Below are positions 1 to 5,989 of a stretch of DNA of 11,794 nt, one piece after another. A program made the translations under genes and the position numbers. The notes beneath the pieces are model-generated. The model worked only from the letters and a program-made list of their open reading frames with translations. It searched no databases and was not told the DNA's origin. The stretch lies in assembly GCA_030154385.1 (NCBI GenBank), contig JASKJZ010000038.1:1-11794 (forward strand), given 5' to 3'. Origin of the DNA: Clostridiales bacterium (GTDB lineage Bacteria; Bacillota_A; Clostridia; Lachnospirales; Lachnospiraceae). Numbering within the stretch: the first letter of the stretch is position 1; the number at the start of each line of letters is the position of its first letter.

Positions 1-157
1 TATCCCCGCTGTTCACAGAATCCGCTGGTGAGACGGCTGTGGTTGTAGTCGCAGTATCTGCTTGTACAAGCTGTGAAGGAATCCCAGACATGCCAATAAG
101 TAAGGCAACCGCAAGCATTACAGATAACACTTTTTGAAACTTGTTTGATAATTTCAT
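1..157 (-). CDS. N-terminal fragment of a secreted protein of unknown function
   Basis: This is the first 52 codons of a minus-strand gene that continues past the left edge. The predicted N-terminus MKLSNKFQKVLSVMLAVALL has a positively charged start (three Lys within nine residues) and a hydrophobic core up to about residue 26. A small-residue cleavage region follows, ending LVQA before Asp34, which fits a type I signal peptidase site. There is no lipobox Cys. The visible mature part (DTATTTTAVSPADS) is Thr/Ser/Ala-rich, like the flexible linkers that follow signal peptides in wall-associated or extracellular proteins. The start is supported by a GAGAGGA ribosome binding site about 7 bases upstream. 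leuS lies upstream on the same strand but is separated by a terminator, so this gene should have its own promoter. Export is well supported; the function cannot be read from this fragment. Confidence 0.8.
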   Translation of the reverse strand, partial: MKLSNKFQKVLSVMLAVALLIGMSGIPSQLVQADTATTTTAVSPADSVNSGD

Positions 158-242
158 ACTATTTCCTCTCTTTCCTCTAAAAAATGTAATATAATGGTAA
201 CACTTTTTTTGCAATTACTCAAGGTCATTTGTCTTTTTTTAC

Positions 243-272
243 ATAGTAAAGTTTTAATCTCGCCTTTGTAAA
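243..272 (-). promoter_or_regulatory. Possible promoter for the left-edge secreted protein gene
   Basis: On the minus strand a TTTACA (267-272) is followed after 18 bases by TACTAT (243-248), an acceptable but imperfect vegetative promoter about 85 bases before the start codon. A second, weaker candidate is closer: TTGCAA (209-214) with TATTAC 17 bases on. I cannot choose between them. The region is very A/T-rich, so chance matches are likely. Confidence 0.3.
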
Positions 273-331
273 TTTTTTTTGTTTATATCACATAATTTTT
301 ATTCATCCATCGGTTTTTCTCCAAATAGGCA

Positions 332-371
332 GAAAAAACGCCCTGTCAATCTCTCAAACAGGGCATTTTTC
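332..371 (-). terminator. Rho-independent terminator after leuS
   Basis: A perfect 7-bp stem, GCCCTGT (340-346) and ACAGGGC (358-364), encloses an 11-base loop. Read on the minus strand it is followed by a run of six T (333-338), placing it immediately downstream of the leuS stop codon. The plus-strand flank also carries a T-run, so it could terminate in both directions. It insulates the secreted-protein gene from leuS transcription. Confidence 0.88.
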
Positions 372-372
372 T

Positions 373-2787
373 TTATTTTACGACTAAATTTACAATTCTT
401 CCTGGAACATAGATTTCTTTTATCACAGTGCCCGATAGCTTATCAGAAACTGCCTCTTTTGCTGCCAATAAAATATCCTCTTTTGCTGCAGCTGCATCCA
501 CTAATATAGTAACCTTTGTCTTTCCATTTACTTGCACTGCCAGTTCAATTTCATCATCCTTCATTGCTTCAAAATCATACTCTGGCCAGCTTTCATCAAA
601 AATAGAAGTCGTATATCCAAGTGCTTCATACAATTCACTTGCAATATGAGGAGTAAATGGTGCCAGCAAAATAACCGCTGTCTTTAAAGTCTCCTTATCA
701 ATTCCGCCTTCCTTTTTTGCAAGCTCAATGAACTTATTGTTATACTCCATAAATCCGCTGACTACGGTATTTAAACTAAAGTTTTCCAAACGAGTGGTAA
801 TGTCATAAATCATTTTATGACGCAGCTTTTTCATTGCCTTTGTCTGTGCTACATTTGCTTCTTTGCTGTCTTGCACCAAATGCCAGAAACGGTTTAAGAA
901 GCGATATACGCCATCAATTCCTCTATCATCCCATTCCGAATCTAATTCTGGCGGTCCAACGAATAACTCATATAGACGCAGGGAATCACATCCATAATCT
1001 CTTACTAAATCATCCGGTGATACCACATTTCCTTTTGATTTACTCATTTTAATTCCATTTTTTCCATTAATCATACCTTGATTAAACAGCTTCACGAATG
1101 GTTCATCAAAGTCTACGACACCAATGTCATGCAAAAATTTCGTATAGAAGCGAGAATATAAAAGATGTAAAACGGCATGTTCTACTCCTCCAATATACAT
1201 ATCAACAGGAAGCAGAGCATCTGCTTTTTCTTTGCTTACCAGCTCTTTGTCATTGTGGCTGTCTACATAACGCAGGAAATACCAGGAAGAACCTGCCCAC
1301 TGTGGCATGGTATTGGTCTCTCGTTTTGCTTTTGCCCCGCAGGAAGGACAAGCCGTGTTAACCCATTCGTCGATATCTGCAAGAGGGGACTCTCCCGTTC
1401 CCGTCGGCTGATAAGACTCTACCTCTGGGAGCAGTAATGGAAGCTCTTCTTCTGGTACTGGCACACATCCACAATGTGGACAGTGTACAATTGGAATTGG
1501 TTCCCCCCAGTAACGCTGTCTTGAGAATACCCAGTCACGCAGCTTATAATTGGTTGTTTTTCTGCCAAGTCCTCTTGCTTCTATCATAGCAGGAGCTTCT
1601 TTTTTCAGTTCTCCCGACTCCATTCCATTCCATTCATCCGAATTAATCATGGTACCAGAAGCCTCGGTATAGGCTTCTTGCATATCTTCAATTTCTTTTC
1701 CATCCTTAGCAATGACTTGTACGATTGGTATTCCAAATTTTTTTGCGAACTCAAAATCTCGGTCATCATGCGCTGGTACACACATAATAGCACCCGTACC
1801 ATAATCGGCAAGGACATAGTCCGACAACCAAATTGGTGTCTTTTTGCCATTTAACGGATTAATCGCATAGCTGCCTGTAAAGACACCTGTTTTTTCTTTA
1901 TCCTGCAAACGATCCACATTGGATTTCATCGAAGCATCAAAAATATAACGCTCTACCGCTTCCTTGGTTTCTTTAGTAGCAAGGCTTCTTGCCATGGCAT
2001 GCTCTGGTGCCAGCACCATAAAAGTCGCACCATATAAGGTATCTGGCCTGGTTGTATAAACAGTAATTGACTCCTCACTTCCATCTACCCGGAAATCAAT
2101 TTCTGCGCCGTAGGATTTTCCAATCCAGTCGGATTGCATCTTCTTTACCTTCTGCGGCCAGTCCAATTTATCCAAATCATCCAGTAAACGATCCGCATAC
2201 TTTGTAATCCGAAGCATCCACTGTTTCAGATTTTTCTTTGTAACATCCTCTCCACAGCGCTCACATTTTCCGTTTACAACTTCCTCATTTGCAAGTCCTG
2301 TCTTACAAGATGGGCACCAATTGATTGGCATCTCTTTTTCATAGGCAAGACCTGCCTTGAACATTTTTACAAAAATCCACTGTGTCCATTTATAAAACTG
2401 TGGATCCGTCGTATTAACTTCCATATCCCAATCGTATACGGCTGCAATCTCATTAATCTGGCGTTTGATATTTGCCACGTTTTCTGCCGTTGATTTTGCA
2501 GGATGTACACCCATCTTGATGGCATAATTTTCAGCAGGAAGACCAAACGCATCCCATCCCATTGGATGAATGATATAGTATCCTTTCAGCATCTTGTAGC
2601 GGCTCCATACATCACTAATCACATAACCTCTCCAGTGCCCTACATGAAGACCATTTCCTGATGGATAGGGAAACATATCCAAACAATAATACTTTGGTTT
2701 TTTACCGTCGTTTACATTTACTGGGTTTTGGCTCCAGTTCTCACGCCATTTTTTTTCTACATCCTTATGGTTATAAGGTATTGCCAT
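373..2787 (-). CDS. leuS: Leucine--tRNA ligase (leucyl-tRNA synthetase)
   Basis: Cytoplasmic class I synthetase that activates leucine with ATP and charges tRNA-Leu. At 804 residues it is the normal length for a bacterial LeuRS. Visible landmarks are the HIGH-type signature HVGH at 48-51 and a first zinc-binding pair, CPSC (158-161) and CERC (175-178). The CP1 editing domain has the threonine-rich TTRPDTLYGATF (245-256) and GTGAIMCVPAHDDRD (330-344), whose Asp/His-rich end recognises the amino group of mischarged amino acids. A second Cys-rich region lies at CPHC (436-439) and CPSC (480-483), and KMSKS is at 580-584. The C-terminal part ends in the usual small domain (VQVNGKTK, VPGRIVNLVV). 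The start has AGGAGG (2796-2801) 8 bases upstream. The gene is transcribed alone from a T-box-controlled promoter and closed by its own terminator. No key motif is missing. Confidence 0.98.
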   Translation of the reverse strand: MAIPYNHKDVEKKWRENWSQNPVNVNDGKKPKYYCLDMFPYPSGNGLHVGHWRGYVISDVWSRYKMLKGYYIIHPMGWDAFGLPAENYAIKMGVHPAKSTAENVANIKRQINEIAAVYDWDMEVNTTDPQFYKWTQWIFVKMFKAGLAYEKEMPINWCPSCKTGLANEEVVNGKCERCGEDVTKKNLKQWMLRITKYADRLLDDLDKLDWPQKVKKMQSDWIGKSYGAEIDFRVDGSEESITVYTTRPDTLYGATFMVLAPEHAMARSLATKETKEAVERYIFDASMKSNVDRLQDKEKTGVFTGSYAINPLNGKKTPIWLSDYVLADYGTGAIMCVPAHDDRDFEFAKKFGIPIVQVIAKDGKEIEDMQEAYTEASGTMINSDEWNGMESGELKKEAPAMIEARGLGRKTTNYKLRDWVFSRQRYWGEPIPIVHCPHCGCVPVPEEELPLLLPEVESYQPTGTGESPLADIDEWVNTACPSCGAKAKRETNTMPQWAGSSWYFLRYVDSHNDKELVSKEKADALLPVDMYIGGVEHAVLHLLYSRFYTKFLHDIGVVDFDEPFVKLFNQGMINGKNGIKMSKSKGNVVSPDDLVRDYGCDSLRLYELFVGPPELDSEWDDRGIDGVYRFLNRFWHLVQDSKEANVAQTKAMKKLRHKMIYDITTRLENFSLNTVVSGFMEYNNKFIELAKKEGGIDKETLKTAVILLAPFTPHIASELYEALGYTTSIFDESWPEYDFEAMKDDEIELAVQVNGKTKVTILVDAAAAKEDILLAAKEAVSDKLSGTVIKEIYVPGRIVNLVVK

Positions 2788-2814
2788 CGTTCGTTCCTCC
2801 TAAAATAAGAAATT

Positions 2815-2859
2815 AAAAACCTCCCCGCTCTACAGGTAAACCTGATAGAGACGGAGAGG
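2815..2859 (-). terminator. Regulated terminator of the leuS T-box leader
   Basis: On the minus strand CTCTCCG-T-CTCTA-T-CAGG pairs with CCTG-TAGAG-CGGGGAG around a TTTA loop. This gives about 16 base pairs interrupted by two single-T bulges, followed by TTTTT (2815-2819). It lies between the T-box and the leuS ribosome binding site, as expected for a transcription-attenuating T-box. Confidence 0.9.
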
Positions 2860-3072
2860 AGATATGTCCGTGGTACCACTCTATTTCATGCAAAAAATCT
2901 GCACGCACTCTTGCTTCGATAACGGGAAAATCCGCCGAATGCTACTTGCTTTCACATCCAGAGCTCCAAGGTGAGTTGGGAATTTTTTCACTACTGTCTT
3001 GCAGCATACGACAGCTCTCTGAAAGCTTCCAAATTCTTACTAGTCCTTATCAAGGCTTTTATATTATTTCTG
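2815..3072 (-). ncRNA. T-box riboswitch leader of leuS (CUC specifier)
   Basis: The minus-strand leader carries the standard T-box parts in order. An AGAGAG-type stem I motif lies near 3015-3022. The specifier segment reads AACTCACCTTGGAGC, with the leucine codon CTC at 2973-2975 in the usual position before ACC and the GGAGC strand of stem I. The T-box proper is TGGTACCACGGA (2867-2878). An intrinsic terminator precedes the leuS ribosome binding site. In T-boxes the UGGN bulge pairs with the uncharged tRNA 3' end; here UGGU fits ACCA, matching the A discriminator base typical of tRNA-Leu. The CTCT of the terminator 5' arm could alternatively pair with AGAG just upstream of the T-box as an antiterminator. 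Uncharged tRNA-Leu is therefore predicted to raise leuS expression. The 5' end is inferred from the promoter. Confidence 0.93.
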
Positions 3073-3078
3073 CCTTTC

Positions 3079-3107
3079 ATTTTATTACAGGCTTACTTTC
3101 TTGTCAA
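3079..3107 (-). promoter_or_regulatory. Vegetative (sigma-A) promoter of leuS
   Basis: A perfect TTGACA -35 box (3102-3107) is spaced exactly 17 bases from a TAAAAT -10 box (3079-3084) on the minus strand. Transcription would start near 3072, just upstream of the T-box leader. It lies 48 bases past the exoA stop codon, and I see no strong terminator between, so exoA read-through may also enter the leader. Confidence 0.85.
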
Positions 3108-3155
3108 GCTATGGTCTGAGTTTTTTCATGTTTGGTATGACTTTTCTATTGACTG

Positions 3156-3914
3156 TTACAAAGTTTCCATTAAAAGTTCAACTGGGCAATGATCAGAGCC
3201 TAAAATCTCACTATGTATGGATGCGTCTTGCAATTTTTCATCTAAACTTTTTGACGTACAAAAATAATCAATACGCCAACCAGTGTTTTTCTCCCTTGCA
3301 CGAAACCGATAAGACCACCAGGAATAAGCCCCCTCCTTATCTGGATAAAAATAGCGAAAGGTATCGGTAAAGCCTGCCTCCACAAGCTGCGTAAATTTGC
3401 CTCTTTCTTCATCTGTAAATCCAGCATTTCGATGATTCGTTTTCGGATTCTTTAAGTCTATTTCTTTGTGCGCCACATTTAGATCGCCGCAAAAAATAAC
3501 AGGTTTGTTGTGTTCTAATTTTTTCAAATAAGAAAGGAAGGCATCCTCCCATTCCATTCGATAATCAAGACGCTCCAGCTCATTTTTGGAATTAGGAGTA
3601 TAAACTGTCACCATATAATAAGCATCAAATTCAAGGGTTATGACTCTTCCCTCTTGATCATGTTCTTCGATACCAATGCCGTAGAATACGGCTAGTGGTT
3701 CTTTTTTGGTAAAAATAGCAGTACCCGAATACCCTTTTTTTACCGCATAGTTCCAATATTGATAATAGCCTGGCAGGTCAAGCTCAATTTGCCCTTCCTG
3801 TAACTTCGTTTCTTGTAAGCAAAAAATATCTGCATCTACTTCTTTAAAAAAATCCAAAAAGCCCTTTTGTACACAGGCTCGAATTCCATTTACATTCCAT
3901 GATATTAACTTCAT
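3156..3914 (-). CDS. exoA: Exodeoxyribonuclease III / AP endonuclease
   Basis: Cytoplasmic, metal-dependent DNA repair enzyme that cleaves 5' to abasic sites and trims 3' blocks in base excision repair. The 252 residues cover a complete ExoIII-family (endonuclease/exonuclease/phosphatase) fold. The N-terminus is [13 protein letters not shown], with the Asn of WNVNG. LQETKL carries the metal-binding Glu35. VYTPNS (104-109) has the active-site Tyr105. GDLNVAH (143-149) carries Asp144 and Asn146. [20 protein letters not shown] (199-218) is the DNA-binding loop with Trp213, and SDHCPVEL (240-247) has the terminal Asp-His pair. AAAGGAGG (3923-3930) sits 8 bases before the start. The gene is monocistronic from its own promoter and divergent from hflKC. 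exoA is the Bacillus name for this member; xth is the equivalent name elsewhere. Confidence 0.96.
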   Translation of the reverse strand: MKLISWNVNGIRACVQKGFLDFFKEVDADIFCLQETKLQEGQIELDLPGYYQYWNYAVKKGYSGTAIFTKKEPLAVFYGIGIEEHDQEGRVITLEFDAYYMVTVYTPNSKNELERLDYRMEWEDAFLSYLKKLEHNKPVIFCGDLNVAHKEIDLKNPKTNHRNAGFTDEERGKFTQLVEAGFTDTFRYFYPDKEGAYSWWSYRFRAREKNTGWRIDYFCTSKSLDEKLQDASIHSEILGSDHCPVELLMETL

Positions 3915-3937
3915 AAGAAATTCCTCCTTTGTATTTC

Positions 3938-3966
3938 ATTTTATCATATCCGATGAAGCTTGACAA
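3938..3966 (-). promoter_or_regulatory. Vegetative promoter of exoA
   Basis: On the minus strand TTGTCA (3961-3966) is followed after 17 bases by TAAAAT (3938-3943). The -10 is preceded by TGA, giving an extended -10 (TGnTAAAAT). The start codon lies 24 bases beyond the -10, so the 5' leader is very short and just accommodates the ribosome binding site. Confidence 0.8.
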
Positions 3967-3999
3967 TTCTAACGTTTTTCTTACAAACGAAGGATTGGT

Positions 4000-4028
4000 T
4001 TGCCCCTTATTACCAAATTTAGTATACT
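4000..4028 (+). promoter_or_regulatory. Vegetative promoter of hflK-hflC
   Basis: TTGCCC (4000-4005) is separated by 17 bases from TATACT (4023-4028). A second TATACT starts at 4028, so the exact -10 is uncertain. The promoter is divergent from that of exoA, with about 33 bases between the two -35 boxes. The -10 lies inside a perfect palindrome annotated separately. Confidence 0.65.
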
Positions 4029-4036
4029 ATACTAAA
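4018..4036. promoter_or_regulatory. Perfect 19-bp palindrome over the hflK -10, probable operator
   Basis: TTTAGTATA-C-TATACTAAA is a perfect inverted repeat with 9-base arms and a single central base. It covers the predicted -10 box of the hflK promoter and ends 8 bases before the ribosome binding site. Lacking a downstream T-run and being A/T-rich, it does not look like a terminator. Its size, symmetry and placement fit a binding site for a dimeric repressor. The cognate regulator is not encoded nearby and I cannot name it. Confidence 0.6.
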
Positions 4037-4044
4037 AAGCAGAT

Positions 4045-4050
4045 AAGGAG
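4045..4050 (+). promoter_or_regulatory. Ribosome binding site that decides the hflK start
   Basis: AAGGAG ends directly against an in-frame ATG at 4051, leaving no spacing for initiation there. The next in-frame ATG at 4060 has 9 bases of spacing and is therefore the better start. Confidence 0.8.
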
Positions 4051-4059
4051 ATGACTATT

Positions 4060-5070
4060 ATGGAACAGCAAATACAAAACGAACCTCCGTCAAACAATTC
4101 CTTTGTTGCCATCAAAAAAATCATAACAGCCGCCTTTTTCATATTAATGATTTTAATTGTGGCTTTTGGCTCGACCTACCAAATCAAGGAACAAGAACAG
4201 GCCGTCCTCATTACCTTTGGAAAACCAAAGGCTGTCACTAGTTCTGGACTACACTTTAAAGTCCCACTGATTCAACAAGTAAAGAAAGTAAACACGACCA
4301 TTCAGGGCTTTCCGATTGGTTATATCGCAGAAACGGGAGAAACGGTAGAAGACGAATCTTTAATGATTACCTCGGACTATAACTTTGTCAACGTCGATTT
4401 TTTTGTTGAATACCGCTTTTTAGATCCAGTAAAGGCAGTCTATGCTTCGAAAGAGCCCGTTACCATTCTAAAGAACATATCACAAAGCTGCATTCGAACC
4501 GTGATTGGCAGCAATACGGTAGATGATGTCTTAACAACTGGAAAAAGTGAAATACAGGCAACAATCAAAGAAATGATTTTAAAAAAACTACAGATACAAG
4601 ATATCGGTGTTCAATTAGTCAACATCACAATACAAGACTCCGAGCCTCCTACCACACAGGTCATGGAAGCCTTTAAAGCAGTAGAAACAGCAAAACAGGG
4701 GAAAGAAACCGCACTCAATAATGCAAATAAATACCGCAATGAAAAAATTCCACAGGCAAAAGCAAAGGCAGACGGTATTATAAAGGAAGCAGAAGGACAA
4801 AAGGCAGAACGAATTAACGAAGCAACTGCACAGGTTGCACGCTTTAACTCGATGTACCGTGAGTATAAAAATTATCCTGCTATTACCAAAGAAAGAATGT
4901 TTTATGAAGCGATGGAGGATGTGCTTCCAGATATGAAGGTTATCCTCGAAAGTAAGGATGGTAATGTACAGGAGTTTCTTCCGTTAGAATCGTTTGCAAA
5001 CATAGACAATCCATCCACTGCAAACACAAAAGATCAAGCCGCAAAGGAGGGAACCAATGAAGCTAAGTAA
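4060..5070 (+). CDS. hflK: HflK-like SPFH/band 7 membrane protein
   Basis: Membrane-anchored SPFH (stomatin/prohibitin/flotillin/HflK) protein that in characterised bacteria assembles with HflC into a large complex controlling the FtsH protease. The preferred start gives 336 residues: a short Asn/Gln/Pro-rich cytoplasmic N-terminus (1-18), one membrane span (about 20-38), and a band 7 domain (about 41-210) starting YQIKEQEQAVLITFGKP. A Lys/Glu/Ala-rich helical coiled-coil segment (about 205-270) follows. The segment VQLVNITIQDSEPPTTQVMEAFKAVETAKQ (184-213) is the HflK-type end of the band 7 domain. The tail (316-336) is polar and low in complexity. If topology follows E. coli HflK, the bulk lies outside the cytoplasm. 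It overlaps hflC by 14 bases, so the pair is co-transcribed and probably translationally coupled. No ftsH is visible in the window. Confidence 0.88.
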   Translation: MEQQIQNEPPSNNSFVAIKKIITAAFFILMILIVAFGSTYQIKEQEQAVLITFGKPKAVTSSGLHFKVPLIQQVKKVNTTIQGFPIGYIAETGETVEDESLMITSDYNFVNVDFFVEYRFLDPVKAVYASKEPVTILKNISQSCIRTVIGSNTVDDVLTTGKSEIQATIKEMILKKLQIQDIGVQLVNITIQDSEPPTTQVMEAFKAVETAKQGKETALNNANKYRNEKIPQAKAKADGIIKEAEGQKAERINEATAQVARFNSMYREYKNYPAITKERMFYEAMEDVLPDMKVILESKDGNVQEFLPLESFANIDNPSTANTKDQAAKEGTNEAK

Positions 5071-5926
5071 AAAAATCCCAATTATCGCACTCCTTGTGTT
5101 TCTTATAATCACCGCATTCTCCTCCATCGTCATAACCGCAGAAAATGAGTATAGTCTAATCCGACAATTTGGGAAGATTGATCATGTTATTACGGAAGCA
5201 GGAATTCAATTTAAACTTCCTTTTGTTCAAAGCGTCGATAAGCTCCCAAAACAAACCTTAATTTATGATTTGGCTCCATCGGACGTTATCACAAAGGATA
5301 AAAAGACCATGATTTCGGATAGCTACATACTGTGGCATATCACTGATCCTCTTAAGTTTGCACAAAGTCTGAATGCCTCGGTCTCAAACGCTGAGAGCAG
5401 ACTTGATACCATGGTCTATAATGCCACCAAAAATGTAATCAGCAGCATGAACCAAGATGAGGTCATTACAAGTCGGGATGGCGTGTTATCGAATGCCGTC
5501 TCGCAAAATATTAAAAACAGTATCAGCGAATATGGAATCGAGCTTTTAAGCTATGAAACCAAACAACTAGATCTTCCAGAGGATAATAAAACTGCGGTTT
5601 ATGAGCGCATGATTTCCGAACGAGATAACATTGCTGCTACTTATAAAGCAGAGGGAGACTCCGAAGCACAGGTTATCAAAAATACGACCGATAAAGAAGT
5701 GACCTTAATGCTTTCGGAAGCGGATAAAAATGCAGAAATTTTGATTGCAGAGGGCGAAGCAGAATATATGAAGATTCTTTCAGATGCATATTCTGACAAA
5801 AGCAAGACTGATTTTTATAGCTTTGTAAGGAGTTTAGATGCGATAAAGAAATCCATGTCTGGTGAAAACAAAACCTTGATTCTTTCGGCAGACTCTCCCA
5901 TTGCACAAATTTTTTACGGTAAATAA
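5057..5926 (+). CDS. hflC: HflC-like SPFH/band 7 membrane protein
   Basis: Partner of HflK in the FtsH-modulating membrane complex. The 289-residue protein has an N-terminal membrane anchor (about 7-27) followed directly by the band 7 domain (ENEYSLIRQFGKIDHVITEAGIQFKLPF at 29-56). The HflC-type helical region includes LDLPEDNKTAVYERMISERDNIAATYKAEG (171-200) and EADKNAEILIAEGEAEY (221-237). The C-terminal part has the HflC pattern DFYSFVRSLDAIKKS followed by a Ser/Asp-rich hydrophobic end. The start is supported by AAAGGAGG (5043-5050) with 6-base spacing, located inside the end of hflK. A strong terminator begins 4 bases after the stop codon and closes the two-gene operon. Confidence 0.9.
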   Translation: MKLSKKIPIIALLVFLIITAFSSIVITAENEYSLIRQFGKIDHVITEAGIQFKLPFVQSVDKLPKQTLIYDLAPSDVITKDKKTMISDSYILWHITDPLKFAQSLNASVSNAESRLDTMVYNATKNVISSMNQDEVITSRDGVLSNAVSQNIKNSISEYGIELLSYETKQLDLPEDNKTAVYERMISERDNIAATYKAEGDSEAQVIKNTTDKEVTLMLSEADKNAEILIAEGEAEYMKILSDAYSDKSKTDFYSFVRSLDAIKKSMSGENKTLILSADSPIAQIFYGK

Positions 5927-5930
5927 AAAT

Positions 5931-5971
5931 AGAGTTGGATGCAAAGCAATCTGCATCCAACTCTTCTTTTT
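5931..5971. terminator. Bidirectional Rho-independent terminator between convergent operons
   Basis: A perfect 13-bp stem, AGAGTTGGATGCA (5931-5943) and TGCATCCAACTCT (5952-5964), encloses an 8-base loop. It is followed on the plus strand by TTCTTTTT and on the minus strand by ATTTTTATTT. It ends hflC transcription rightward and the dgt-dnaG-rpoD operon leftward. Confidence 0.93.
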
Positions 5972-5989
5972 CGCACTTTTTTATTTCAT

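Noticed and set aside
1098..1437. Plus-strand open frames of about 86 codons inside leuS
   Set aside because: They are antisense shadows of a fully conserved synthetase gene, with no ribosome binding site or recognisable protein features.
2971..3370. Plus-strand open frames across the leuS leader and exoA 3' end
   Set aside because: They lie antisense to the T-box leader and to conserved exoA sequence; the composition looks random and hydrophobic.
3960..3988. TTGACA on the plus strand upstream of hflK as a -35 box
   Set aside because: The sequence 17 bases on (ACAAAC) is not a credible -10. The match arises because it is nearly the reverse complement of the exoA -35 box.
4051..4059. ATG at 4051 as the hflK start
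   Set aside because: It directly abuts the AAGGAG ribosome binding site with no spacing; the ATG at 4060 has 9 bases of spacing.
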